In this document: in pieces, positions 1 through 7,434 of the stretch
Position numbering within the stretch: position 1 is the stretch's first letter
How the letters are laid out: every line of letters starts with the position of its first letter
Assembly (NCBI GenBank): GCA_023392595.1
Contig: JAEVYU010000017.1
Coordinates: forward strand, 1-31,905
Source: Bacillota bacterium
GTDB lineage: Bacteria > Bacillota > UBA4882 > UBA8346
Length of the DNA: 31,905 bases
Direction: 5' to 3'
The notes under the pieces: generated by a model
What the model was told of the DNA's origin: nothing
Seen by the model: only the letters and a program-made list of their open reading frames with translations
Database searches by the model: none
Position numbers and translations under genes: made by a program

Positions 1-25
1 TATCGCTGAAAGTTTGTTGTTTCAT
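1..25 (-). CDS. IS5-family-like transposase, N-terminus only (partial)
   Basis: Only eight codons are inside the window, reading MKQQTFSD on the minus strand, with AAGGAG six bases upstream of the ATG. This N-terminus is typical of a common family of IS5-type DDE transposases that continue with an EY..RK/R pattern, which I recall from family knowledge; the rest is outside the window. Position, strand and ribosome binding site are seen directly, while the family call rests on eight residues and on the IS-like end next to it. Confidence 0.5.
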
Positions 26-120
26 GGAGTTCTCCTTGATTTTGTTACCTTTATTATACGATATCTCCTAGTTATGTTCCAGGATATCCCTTGAATTGTT
101 CTGTTTTAATCAGTGGTTCC
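1..120 (-). mobile_element. End of an IS5-like insertion sequence (runs off left edge)
   Basis: A minus-strand transposase start lies at the window edge, and about 95 bp upstream of it the sequence changes into the DUF4145 reading frame at 121. Read on the minus strand, the element would begin GGAACCACTGATTAAAAC directly after CTAA, which is the YTAR target type duplicated by IS5-group elements. A promoter-like pair lies inside: -10 TATAAT at 53-58 and a poor -35 TGGAAC at 76-81, spacing 17. The terminal repeat cannot be confirmed because the other end is outside the window; the exact boundary at 120/121 is inference. Confidence 0.5.
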
Positions 121-528
121 TTAGAAATCCCTATGAATAAATTAATAGATATTCCTGAACTACCAGAAGATCCACCCTCCCTTCGAAAAGCTTATAGAGA
201 AGCCGTTACGTGTCTTTCTAATAATTGCCCTATGTCTGCAGTCGCAATGTTACATAGGGCTTTGCAAATCGTTACAAGAGATATTCTTGGAGCCAAGCCT
301 GGTAATCTTGCGGACGAATTGACATACTTAAAAAACAAACCAAATAAACTAGGCATACCTCTTTCAAGTGACTTTCATGAAAACAGTTACATTATAAAAG
401 AAGTGGGCAATCACGGGGCACACCCAGACAAAGATCCAGATCTTATTGAATTAACACAGGGAGACGCTGAAGCTTTACATGAATTGTTTCTTCAAATTGT
501 TTTCAAGTTGTTTATTGAACCTGTTTAA
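121..528 (+). pseudogene. DUF4145 domain protein, 5'-truncated by the insertion sequence
   Basis: The frame carries the C-terminal half of a DUF4145 protein: a P.LP.DPP..LR..Y.EA segment, a helical SAVAMLHRALQ segment, LPLS-type region and the characteristic VGNHGAHP motif near residues 105-112 counted from 133. Family members usually have an N-terminal part, often a zinc ribbon, that is absent here. The frame is open upstream only through IS DNA (to a TTG at 91). The first ATG is at 133 and has no convincing ribosome binding site. I therefore read it as the remnant left after IS insertion at 120/121 rather than a complete 131-residue gene. The molecular function of DUF4145 is unclear; it is often found in restriction and defence contexts. 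A functional short form starting at 133 cannot be excluded. Confidence 0.6.
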
Positions 529-561
529 CCTGCGGCAAGAATTAAGGCAAAGGAAGACTTA

Positions 562-672
562 ATGGCTAAAAGGGGAAACTTGTATATAAATGAGTCTAAA
601 GAAATCCAGGCTCTTTTTTATAATCCATTTTTAGGAATTACAACCATTTCAATACTCTTGATTATACTTTAA
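562..672 (+). CDS. Possible 36-residue small membrane protein
   Basis: ATG at 562 is preceded by AAGGAAG with five bases between. The frame is short, charged at the N-terminus and ends in a hydrophobic stretch (LGITTISILLIIL), so it could be a small membrane peptide. There are no homologs that I recognise and the surrounding DNA looks decayed, so chance is a serious alternative. Confidence 0.2.
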   Translation: MAKRGNLYINESKEIQALFYNPFLGITTISILLIIL

Positions 673-784
673 AAAAGAGGGACAATTTCAACTAAACGGA
701 ATTATGTTACCAAAGAGGTGTCTATGATACATATTTTAAAATCTAAAACGAAATAAAAAAATTCCCCCTAAACAAAATCCTCTT

Positions 785-916
785 TTATTTTTTCTCTGAT
801 TCCCGTATTTTCCTTGCCCTTTTCGAAGGGCGGGGACCAAAGACATCGAAAATAGCAAGGAATTCATCACAAACCTGGCGGATTTTATCCAGGGCAATAT
901 GGGCTTTTCCAATTAT
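785..916 (-). pseudogene. Orphan C-terminal protein remnant, unknown family
   Basis: Between in-frame stops at 917-919 and 785-787 the minus strand reads 43 protein-like codons, including HIALDKIRQVCDEFLAIFD and a basic tail RPSKRARKIRESEKK. There is no start codon with a ribosome binding site, and the composition looks like the end of a real protein, possibly a transposase. I do not recognise the family. The support is only the amino-acid composition and the basic tail. Confidence 0.25.
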
Positions 917-1013
917 TTATATCATGAAATTGTTGTGTCTTTTTTAGGTACCGTTGTGGTATAAATAATGAATAGGATTTGAAAGAGAGATGTATTTGAG
1001 GGAGCATAAAACC

Positions 1014-1841
1014 GTGAAAACCTTTGATGATAGGCGCGCCTGGGAAATGATGATTGAGATGGCCGGCCGGGGTATCAGGCCTGTTGGCAGCTTTGGGCAC
1101 CGTGAATCCATCGGCATCTTGCACGAAAAAATGCGACAGTATTCCGAGAAGGTATTCCTGCAGAAATTCATTCTCCCCCATTTCCGGGGGAAGGATTTAG
1201 AATGCGTCAACATTTGCAGTTTGGTGGCGGGGCGGGACCGAAGAAAAACCGTTTTACTGGGGACGCATTTTGATACCCGTTGGATTGCCGACCGGGAAAA
1301 GGATCCGGCGCTTAAAACAATGCCCATCCCCGGAGTAAATGACGGGACCAGCGGGGTGGCAGTCATTCTGGAACTGATGCGCGCCTTTCAACAGTCACCG
1401 CCAAGTTTTAATGTTTTGTGCGTCCTGTTCGATGCCGAGGATGTCGGCTTCATCGACGGCTTCAGATTTGGAGAAGGAGCCTATCATTTTGTAGACCATC
1501 TGGTGATGAAGCTAGATCTGGCAATCATCATTGACATGATCGCCGGTCGGGGTATGCGGATCAATCTGGATAATAACTCATTATTGTCGGAGGTATCCAC
1601 CCGGACCATTAACCGGATCTTCGATATCGGCCGAAAAAAAGGGTATCCGGCTTTTTTTAACAACCATTCCATCGAGCTAGAGTCCGACCACACGCCCTTT
1701 TATCAAAGGAATATACCGGCATTAATCCTAATGGACATCTTTTATCCGGAGTGGCACACCCATCGGGATACTTTGGAAAGCTGCTGTCAAAAGTCTCTGC
1801 GCTATGTGGGTGATGTTCTTTTTGAGTTTTTTACCCGATGA
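1014..1841 (+). CDS. M28-family zinc peptidase / glutaminyl cyclase-like protein
   Basis: A 275-residue protein with the M28 (aminopeptidase / glutaminyl-peptide cyclotransferase) fold. Visible metal-site motifs in order are GTHFDT (His and Asp region), GVNDGTSGVA (bridging Asp), DAEDVG (acidic catalytic pair), DMI (Asp), and the C-terminal SDHTPFYQ plus WHTHRDT (His ligand). These match the layout of bacterial QC-like M28 proteins, so hydrolysis of N-terminal residues or pyroglutamate formation are the likely activities; the motifs do not separate the two. No signal peptide is seen, so it is predicted cytoplasmic. I chose GTG 1014 because GAGGGAG lies nine bases upstream; an ATG at 990 exists, but its purine-rich stretch abuts the codon. 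It stands alone, with a possible extended -10 at 960-965. Confidence 0.8.
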   Translation: MKTFDDRRAWEMMIEMAGRGIRPVGSFGHRESIGILHEKMRQYSEKVFLQKFILPHFRGKDLECVNICSLVAGRDRRKTVLLGTHFDTRWIADREKDPALKTMPIPGVNDGTSGVAVILELMRAFQQSPPSFNVLCVLFDAEDVGFIDGFRFGEGAYHFVDHLVMKLDLAIIIDMIAGRGMRINLDNNSLLSEVSTRTINRIFDIGRKKGYPAFFNNHSIELESDHTPFYQRNIPALILMDIFYPEWHTHRDTLESCCQKSLRYVGDVLFEFFTR

Positions 1842-1890
1842 ATGTTCCTCCATTTTAATCTTTCATCTTCTTAACTAAAATTTCCTTTGC

Positions 1891-1919
1891 TTTACAATAG
1901 TTTCCTTGATCCCTATAAT
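1891..1919 (+). promoter_or_regulatory. Strong sigma-A promoter, probably for the superoxide dismutase gene
   Basis: TTTACA at 1891-1896, a 17-base spacer, and TATAAT at 1914-1919. The match to the vegetative consensus is near-perfect on the plus strand. The next gene downstream is the superoxide dismutase at 2279, which would leave a leader of about 350 bases. A second, weaker TATAAT lies near 2165, so initiation nearer the gene is possible. Confidence 0.6.
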
Positions 1920-1925
1920 GACAAT

Positions 1926-2278
1926 TGTCGATACTACAGTGCATTTTGGACATAGATGATCGAATCTTCTTATTTTTTATATATTATTCTCCCTATTTTC
2001 CCCGAATCATACCTGGTTGTAATCTCCATTCGGCTTAATCTTGCCGTTGATATTGCAGGAACAGTTTATCTAAATTTATCCCATTGATTCTCCATGTTGT
2101 TTTTCTCCGGATTATATAAAGGAGAACCGGCGAAACCGATGATAAAGTGATGAATCCTGTTCGTATAATTACGCTGAATTTCTACCCTTTTATTGGGAAG
2201 AACTGTGCTCTTTTACCAATATAACAGAATAAAATATTTTTGCCAAATACCATCAATCTTTATAAGGAGGTCTATCCA
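1926..2278 (+). other. Long presumed 5' leader of the superoxide dismutase gene
   Basis: No gene is found here. The stretch is AT-rich, with a small hairpin TTCTCC/GGAGAA near 2103-2126 and a clear AAGGAGG at 2264-2270 that belongs to the next gene. I recognise no known riboswitch class in it. Confidence 0.4.
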
Positions 2279-2941
2279 ATGCAATACTCAATGTTGCCGC
2301 TCGGCGGCCACCAATTGCCGCCCTTGCCTTATCCCTACAATGCTTTGGAGCCGGTCATCAGTTCTACGACACTCCGATTTCACCATAATAACCACCATAA
2401 ATCCTATGTCGAGGGTTTAAATAAAGCCGAATTGAATCTGGCGAAAGCCCGGCAAAGAAAGGATTTTGCTAATATCAAGCATTGGGAGCGGGAACTCGCT
2501 TTTCATGGTTCCGGTCATATTTTACATAGTATTTATTGGACAGTAATGGCACCCATTGGCAGCGGGGGGCAACCCGGCGCTCGGACTCAAAAACTGATCA
2601 GCAGTTACTTTGGGAGTTTTCCTATATTTCAAGAGCAACTTACCGAAGCCGCCATTAATGTTGAAGCTTCGGGATGGGCAATTTTGGTCTGGCAACCGGC
2701 CTGGAACCGGCTGGAAATCCTAAATGCCGAAAAACACCAAGACTTAACCCAATGGGGTAATATCCCGGTACTGGTTCTCGACGCGTGGGAGCATGCCTAT
2801 TACTTGGATTATCAATACCGGCGCGGCGATTACGTGAAATCTTGGTGGAAAATTGTAAACTGGTTTGAGGTGGAAAGAAGGCTTGCATTAGCATTTCAAG
2901 GGCAGATGCCTCTTGTAACATCAGCTTCATTTGCCAAATAG
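2279..2941 (+). CDS. sodF: Fe/Mn superoxide dismutase, SodF-like
   Basis: A 220-residue protein of the iron/manganese superoxide dismutase family, which converts superoxide to oxygen and hydrogen peroxide. The four metal ligands are in place by motif: His35 (RFHHNNHH), His83 (LHSIYW), Asp168 and His172 (DAWEHAYYLDYQ). The order and spacing, including PYPYNALEP near the N-terminus and WWKIVNW near the end, resemble Bacillus SodF more than SodA. Start ATG 2279 has TAAGGAGG eight bases upstream; the frame is open further upstream but without another good site. Metal preference cannot be read reliably by eye. No signal peptide is seen, so it is cytoplasmic or spore-associated. A terminator follows directly, so it is monocistronic. 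Confidence 0.9.
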   Translation: MQYSMLPLGGHQLPPLPYPYNALEPVISSTTLRFHHNNHHKSYVEGLNKAELNLAKARQRKDFANIKHWERELAFHGSGHILHSIYWTVMAPIGSGGQPGARTQKLISSYFGSFPIFQEQLTEAAINVEASGWAILVWQPAWNRLEILNAEKHQDLTQWGNIPVLVLDAWEHAYYLDYQYRRGDYVKSWWKIVNWFEVERRLALAFQGQMPLVTSASFAK

Positions 2942-2951
2942 CCTTTTCTAT

Positions 2952-2994
2952 AAATAAGGGGCCGTATCCATAGATTGAATACCCCCTTATTTTT
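2952..2994 (+). terminator. Rho-independent terminator of the sod gene
   Basis: A ten-base-pair stem, AAATAAGGGG (2952-2961) with CCCCTTATTT (2983-2992), has a 21-base loop and is followed by further T residues. It starts 11 bases after the sod stop codon. Confidence 0.75.
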
Positions 2995-3209
2995 AGTCGG
3001 GTAAAGCTTATGTCAAAACGACATGAATATCTATGCCTCATCGAATCATCCACATGGTACGGTTCACGTGTACTCCCCTGGATGCAAAGAAATAATCTCA
3101 TCACGGACAACCCTTTGCTTTGTTCTTGACGTTTATAACACTGTAAATATTTTGCAGATTGGTTTTTACCCAGGTATTTTTTTGCTACCCGCAAGAAAGC
3201 ATGATAAAA

Positions 3210-3267
3210 ATAAAAATTTAAAAAATCAAGGGTTTGGAAGTTTCTAACAACTGTCCAAACCCTTGAT
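3210..3267 (-). terminator. Terminator of the tRNA cluster
   Basis: A perfect 14-base-pair inverted repeat, 3225-3238 with 3254-3267, is followed on the minus strand by a T-rich tract (complement of the A-rich 3210-3224). It begins six bases beyond the 3' CCA of the last tRNA. The 3000-3210 stretch to its left holds no supported gene. Confidence 0.85.
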
Positions 3268-3272
3268 ATAAT

Positions 3273-3360
3273 TGGTGCCGAAGACCGGAATCGAACCGGT
3301 ACGGTCTTTAGGACCGAGGGATTTTAAGTCCCTTGCGTCTGCCAGTTCCGCCACTTCGGC
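3273..3360 (-). tRNA. tRNA-Leu (anticodon TAA)
   Basis: An 88-base class II tRNA with the long variable arm expected for Leu. The acceptor stem GCCGAAG pairs with CTTCGGC, the anticodon loop is CTTAAAA, the T arm contains GGTTCGATTCC, and CCA is encoded (3273-3275). It is the last gene of the six-tRNA transcript. Confidence 0.95.
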
Positions 3361-3391
3361 AAAACTTATAAACTTTTTAAATAAAAAATAT

Positions 3392-3466
3392 TGGAGGCGG
3401 CACCCAGATTTGAACTGGGGGATAAAGGTTTTGCAGACCTCTGCCTTACCGCTTGGCTATGCCGCC
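3392..3466 (-). tRNA. tRNA-Cys (anticodon GCA)
   Basis: A 75-base tRNA with acceptor GGCGGC..., anticodon loop CTGCAAA, discriminator U as usual for Cys, and encoded CCA (3392-3394). A 121-base spacer separates it from the preceding tRNA-Gly; that spacer holds two short hairpins (around 3502-3520 and 3541-3556) but no gene. Confidence 0.95.
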
Positions 3467-3587
3467 TTTACATGCGTGACCTTTGTGTGCCGCTTGCATT
3501 CTCTTACCCATAAGTACTGGGCTTTAGAGTAAATTTTAACCCTCACTCGAGGGTCTATATATTCATTATATCGTAGATTTTAAATTT

Positions 3588-3662
3588 TGGAGCGGAAAAC
3601 GAGATTCGAACTCGCGACCCTCGCCTTGGCAAGGCGATGCTCTACCACTGAGCTACTTCCGC
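3588..3662 (-). tRNA. tRNA-Gly (anticodon GCC)
   Basis: A 75-base tRNA with acceptor GCGGAAG, anticodon loop TTGCCAA flanked by a GC-rich stem, T loop GTTCGAATC and encoded CCA (3588-3590). Confidence 0.95.
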
Positions 3663-3697
3663 TTATTCATTAAGCTACTTCGTCACCTTAAACTTGA

Positions 3698-3773
<76 letters not shown>

Positions 3774-3850
3774 ATTGAAGACAAAAAATATTATACATCT
3801 TACCAGTTAAAACGTCAAGGCTTTTCTTTTTCCACTCATTGATTTTTAAA

Positions 3851-3928
3851 TGGCGGAGCCGATGGGACTCGAACCCACGGTCTCCAGCGTGACAGGCTGG
3901 CATGTTAAACCGACTACACCACGGCTCC
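3851..3928 (-). tRNA. tRNA-Asp (anticodon GTC)
   Basis: A 78-base tRNA with acceptor GGAGCCG pairing CGGCTCC, anticodon loop CTGTCAC, discriminator G as usual for Asp, and encoded CCA (3851-3853). Confidence 0.95.
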
Positions 3929-3938
3929 GTTTAATGAA

Positions 3939-4015
3939 TGGTGGGAAATATAGGATTCGAACCTATGACCCCTTGCTTGTAAGGCAAGTGCTCTCACCAG
4001 CTGAGCTAATTTCCC
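3939..4015 (-). tRNA. tRNA-Val (anticodon TAC)
   Basis: A 77-base tRNA, first in the transcript. Acceptor GGGAAAT pairs ATTTCCC, the anticodon loop is CTTACAA, the T loop GTTCGAATC, and CCA is encoded (3939-3941). Confidence 0.95.
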
Positions 4016-4128
4016 AATGTTCCCGCTCTTTTGAACGAGTTATTGAAACAAATTCTGTGAAACACGCTTTATGGAACGCCTTCTCGCAATCACTTTCTTT
4101 CAAACACGTTCTCTCGAGCGCATTTAAT

Positions 4129-4157
4129 AGTATATCGAAAAACATCCCATCTGTAAA
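4129..4157 (-). promoter_or_regulatory. Sigma-A promoter of the tRNA cluster
   Basis: On the minus strand: TTTACA (4152-4157), a 17-base spacer, TATACT (4129-4134). It lies about 105 bases upstream of tRNA-Val, leaving a leader that must be processed off. No other strong promoter is visible between the tRNA genes. Confidence 0.75.
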
Positions 4158-4345
4158 GAGGCTTTTTTCATTTTTTTGATAATAAATAATGGAATTTAAG
4201 CAGGAATTTTGCACAACAAACAGGAATATAAATCGTTTTTCTATGTTTAGCTATTGAAATATCAAGTTGGAGTTGATTATTTTGTTACTAACTCCTACCA
4301 CTACGGCTTTTCCAGCTTTCATCCCATTCTTTGGCATATTGAGCT

Positions 4346-5167
4346 TTAGTTCGGGACTGACATTTTCAGATCAAACCAGGCGTTGATTTCTTCAACCTGG
4401 GCATCTCCAAGTCTGGCATGACTTAAAGCCCCGTGATAATCCGAACCGCCGGTACAAAACAGGTGATATTTCCGGGCCAGTTCCAAATATTTAGCGGTTT
4501 GCTGGGGATTATGGGTTGGATAATATACTTCCAGCCCTTTAAGTCCCCCGTCAACAAACTCCGGAATCAAGGCATCATTGTTCATCCGCCCGGGATGAGC
4601 CAGAACTGCAATTCCCCCGGCTTTGTTGATAAGTTCGATGGCCTCAAATGTCCCGATCTCATTGTGGGGCACATATGCAACTCCGTTTTTCCCCAGATAA
4701 TACTCAAAAGCTCCTTGACGATGTTCCCGGGAAATCATGCCTTCCCTTTCCAAGGCCCTAAAAATATGAGAACGGCCTACAAAACGGCTGGTGGTTTGAG
4801 CCCGCACTTTCTCCCATGATAACGGAAGGTTGTTTTGTTTTAGCTTTTGAATAATTAATTGAGCCCTTTCATTCCGGGACTCCACGATTTTTTCCAATTT
4901 GGACAACAACGCTTGATCATGAAGATCAAAATTATAACCTAAAACGTGGACTTCGGAATTTCCATAATCCGTGGTCAGTTCAACGCCAGGGACAAAAGTA
5001 TATTGGCGCTTTGCCGCCTCCAGGGCCGCTTCCGAAATTCCAGCGATGGAATCATGATCCGTAAGGGCAATTCCGGAAAGTCCCCTGTCAATCGCCTTAT
5101 TGATCAACTCTACCGGTTTTAGCGTTCCGTCGGAATATATCGAATGTGTATGTAAGTCGTAACCCAT
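4346..5167 (-). CDS. PHP-domain phosphoesterase (TrpH/RNase AM-like)
   Basis: A 273-residue polymerase-and-histidinol-phosphatase (PHP) protein. Metal-binding motifs in order: DLHTHS (residues 4-9), LTDHDS (35-40), the VPGVE segment, a mid-protein HxxxRAL region, LAHPGR and GGSDYHG near the C-terminus. Relatives such as TrpH/YciV act on 3',5'-nucleoside bisphosphates or trim RNA 5' ends; that is the probable activity, but it is not proven by the motifs. ATG 5167 is preferred, with AGGAG 14 bases upstream. A TTG at 5209 would extend into tyrA and has no ribosome binding site. It is the last gene of aroF-tyrA-PHP, starting seven bases after the tyrA stop, so it may be co-regulated with aromatic synthesis. 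Confidence 0.85.
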   Translation of the reverse strand: MGYDLHTHSIYSDGTLKPVELINKAIDRGLSGIALTDHDSIAGISEAALEAAKRQYTFVPGVELTTDYGNSEVHVLGYNFDLHDQALLSKLEKIVESRNERAQLIIQKLKQNNLPLSWEKVRAQTTSRFVGRSHIFRALEREGMISREHRQGAFEYYLGKNGVAYVPHNEIGTFEAIELINKAGGIAVLAHPGRMNNDALIPEFVDGGLKGLEVYYPTHNPQQTAKYLELARKYHLFCTGGSDYHGALSHARLGDAQVEEINAWFDLKMSVPN

Positions 5168-5174
5168 GAAAGAT

Positions 5175-6278
5175 TTATCTTCTCCTAACCTTGAACCCTT
5201 GTTTTTCAAGAACTACGATTGCTTCGTCGACGGCATTGCTGTTTTCCATAGCCAAGCGCAGGGTACCGCCTTCCCCTTCCCGGACCCTCAAAATTTCGAT
5301 ATCTTTAATGTTGATTCCCGCTTCGGCTAAATGATGAAGCACGGATTCAATAGTACCCGGGCGGTCTTCGATGGTTACCACCATTTCATATAACAGCGTC
5401 AAAAAGCCCTTATTTTTGGCAGGGATTTGAGTCCGGACCTCCCGGGCTTTTTCCAAAAAAGACCGGAGTTCATGGCGGTCATCGCTATTTAATATATCCT
5501 TTAATTCATTGAGTTCAGTCTGGAAATCTTTTATCGCCTCGATAATCCGTTGCCGGTTACCCAAAATAATTCCTTCCCAAACTTCCGGCGCTCCCATTGC
5601 AATACGGGTCGTATCCCGAAACCCGCCGGCCGCCAAATCAAGCGTGCCCGGATGGAGTTCTTCGCCAACCCCTGCAGTCTTAGCCAAAGTAGCCGCAAGT
5701 AAATGAGGTAAATGGGAAACCATGGCCACGATGCGATCATGTTCAGCGGCGGCCAGTTTTAAAATATGGGCTCCGGTGTACCGTAGAATTGCGATCACTT
5801 CCTCCAGGATCAGGGTTGGAATCTTAGGACTTTCGATGACGATATAAGCTGCATTTTGAAATAAGAATGGGTCCGCGGCTTGGATTCCCTGTTGCTCCGA
5901 GCCGGTCATCGGGTGTCCGGCCACGAAAAAATGGGTGTCCGGCAAAATAGAATAAACTTCTTGAAGGACAACTTCCTTGATGCTGCCCAAATCGGAAAAA
6001 ATGGTCCCGGGCGCGGTAAACGGCAAAGCATGCTGAATCACTTTGCCGATGGAGGAAACCGGAGTCGCCACGAATACAACTTTGGCGCCGGCGACAGCAT
6101 CCTCCAAACAAGTTGAAAGCCGCCCAATGGCTCCAATCCCGAAAGCTTCCTTCACCACCCCGGGATTTTCATCCCACCCCGCGACCGTAAAACCGCTGTG
6201 GCTTAATGCTAAAGCCAAAGAGCCTCCCATCAAGCCAAGCCCCAATACGGCTACCGGTGTGTCATTTGCAACTGCCAT
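5175..6278 (-). CDS. tyrA: Prephenate dehydrogenase with C-terminal ACT domain
   Basis: A 367-residue enzyme of tyrosine synthesis that oxidatively decarboxylates prephenate to 4-hydroxyphenylpyruvate with NAD(P). It has a Rossmann motif GLGLMGGSLA at residues 13-22, the catalytic GHPMTGSE with its His near residue 120, a HDRIVAMVSHLPH segment, and AAGGFRDTTRIA typical of the family. The last 75 residues (about 293-367) form an ACT domain, consistent with feedback control by tyrosine or phenylalanine. Its ATG overlaps the aroF stop by one base (TAATG), an arrangement typical of translational coupling. Confidence 0.95.
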   Translation of the reverse strand: MAVANDTPVAVLGLGLMGGSLALALSHSGFTVAGWDENPGVVKEAFGIGAIGRLSTCLEDAVAGAKVVFVATPVSSIGKVIQHALPFTAPGTIFSDLGSIKEVVLQEVYSILPDTHFFVAGHPMTGSEQQGIQAADPFLFQNAAYIVIESPKIPTLILEEVIAILRYTGAHILKLAAAEHDRIVAMVSHLPHLLAATLAKTAGVGEELHPGTLDLAAGGFRDTTRIAMGAPEVWEGIILGNRQRIIEAIKDFQTELNELKDILNSDDRHELRSFLEKAREVRTQIPAKNKGFLTLLYEMVVTIEDRPGTIESVLHHLAEAGINIKDIEILRVREGEGGTLRLAMENSNAVDEAIVVLEKQGFKVRRR

Positions 6279-7291
6279 TATATAGCCCGTCCCAAAGCCT
6301 GAACGAGCGGAGTCAGTTCGTTCATTAAATTGTCAAAGCCGGCGAAATTTAAAGATTGTGGCCCATCGGATAAGGCATTTTCCGGATCGGGATGAACTTC
6401 GATGATCAAACCGTCAGACCCGACGGCAACAGCCGCTTTACTCATGGGATTCACCAAATAACGCTTCCCCGTACCATGGCTTGGGTCAACGATAATCGGC
6501 AAATGACTGAGGCGTTTGGCAGATGGCACCGCGCTTAAATCAAGGGTATTGCGGGTGGAAGTCTCATAGGTTCGGATTCCCCGTTCACAAAGAACGACCT
6601 GATAATTTCCTTCACTTAATACATATTCCGCCGCCATGAGCCACTCATCAACCGTAGCGGCTAACCCGCGTTTTAAAATGACCGGCTTTTTCACTTTGCC
6701 GATTTCTTTGAGTAAAGTAAAATTCTGCATATTCCTTGCTCCCACCTGAAGCATGGGAGCATATTGGGCCACCAATTCCACTTCCATTGGATTGACCACT
6801 TCGGTGACAAAGGGCAAACCCACTTCTTCACTGACCTGTTTCAATATTTTTAAACCATCCTCCTCCAAACCCTGGAATGCATACGGAGAAGTGCGCGGCT
6901 TAAAAGCGCCGCCTCTCAGCATGGCTGCGCCTGCTTTTTTTACGGCTATGGCTGTATCCAACATCTGCTTTTCATTTTCAACCGCACAAGGTCCGGCGAT
7001 AATCACCAATTTCGTTCCGCCGAAAACGGCCTCTCCGACCTGTACCGTGGAAGGGGCGCTCTGAAACTCGCGGCTGGCCAATTTGAAAGGTTGCGTAATC
7101 GGGACCACTTTTTCGACCCCATCCATCGCCTCGATGGATTCCATAACCCCGGGTTTTTTTTGGCCGATAGCTCCCAAAATCGTCCGTTCTACTCCTTTGG
7201 AAAAATGGATCCCAAACCCCCATTCCTGGAGTTTATCCTGCACACGCTGGATCTGTTCTTCCGTAGCTTCCTGACTCATTACAACAATCAT
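6278..7291 (-). CDS. aroF: 3-deoxy-7-phosphoheptulonate synthase (DAHP synthase, AroA-I-beta type)
   Basis: A 337-residue enzyme for the first step of the shikimate pathway: phosphoenolpyruvate plus erythrose 4-phosphate to DAHP. An N-terminal regulatory ferredoxin-like domain spans about residues 1-70 (MIVVMSQEATEEQI start), followed by the barrel with IIAGPCAVE, RGGAFKPRTSPYAFQG, VGARNMQNF, LKRG, RGIRTYE and DPSHGTGKR. These are the substrate and metal motifs of the KDO8P-synthase-like (I-beta) class. The ATG has AGGAGG eight bases upstream. It is the first gene of the aroF-tyrA-PHP operon, with its own sigma-A promoter. Confidence 0.95.
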   Translation of the reverse strand: MIVVMSQEATEEQIQRVQDKLQEWGFGIHFSKGVERTILGAIGQKKPGVMESIEAMDGVEKVVPITQPFKLASREFQSAPSTVQVGEAVFGGTKLVIIAGPCAVENEKQMLDTAIAVKKAGAAMLRGGAFKPRTSPYAFQGLEEDGLKILKQVSEEVGLPFVTEVVNPMEVELVAQYAPMLQVGARNMQNFTLLKEIGKVKKPVILKRGLAATVDEWLMAAEYVLSEGNYQVVLCERGIRTYETSTRNTLDLSAVPSAKRLSHLPIIVDPSHGTGKRYLVNPMSKAAVAVGSDGLIIEVHPDPENALSDGPQSLNFAGFDNLMNELTPLVQALGRAI

Positions 7292-7345
7292 TGTTTCATC
7301 CTCCTACCATCCTACAATAATATTCCCCAATGGATAATTGAATTT

Positions 7346-7374
7346 ATTATAGCAATTAGGGAGATGGTTGTAAA
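7346..7374 (-). promoter_or_regulatory. Sigma-A promoter of aroF-tyrA-PHP
   Basis: Minus strand TTTACA (7369-7374), 17-base spacer, TATAAT (7346-7351). The leader to the aroF ATG would be about 48 bases. I see no T-box or attenuator in it. Confidence 0.8.
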
Positions 7375-7434
7375 CATTGGAAACCATCCGGAAGTATTTT
7401 GACAATCAGCCGTAAAATGGGTAAAATAAGGTTT

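Larger units (their letters stand above)
529..1013. other. Gene-poor region with degraded coding scraps
   Basis: No convincing full gene is present. It holds a possible 36-codon plus-strand frame at 562-672, a minus-strand scrap at 785-916 that reads like a protein C-terminus, and just before the M28 gene a possible extended -10 (TGGTATAAA, hexamer at 960-965) without a clear -35. The mix of AT-rich DNA and coding scraps next to an IS suggests a decayed insertion region. Confidence 0.5.

Noticed and set aside
2655..3194. 179-codon minus-strand frame
   Set aside because: It lies antisense to the superoxide dismutase gene and its terminator and has no family features.
3023..3247. 74-codon plus-strand frame between sod and the tRNA cluster
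   Set aside because: No ribosome binding site, no recognisable motif, and its end runs through the tRNA-cluster terminator.
3272..3532. Plus-strand frames across the tRNA genes (also 3850-4179)
   Set aside because: They are antisense translations of tRNA sequence.
4268..4345. Short minus-strand frames just downstream of the PHP gene
   Set aside because: Each has fewer than 30 codons, two frames compete, and none has a ribosome binding site.
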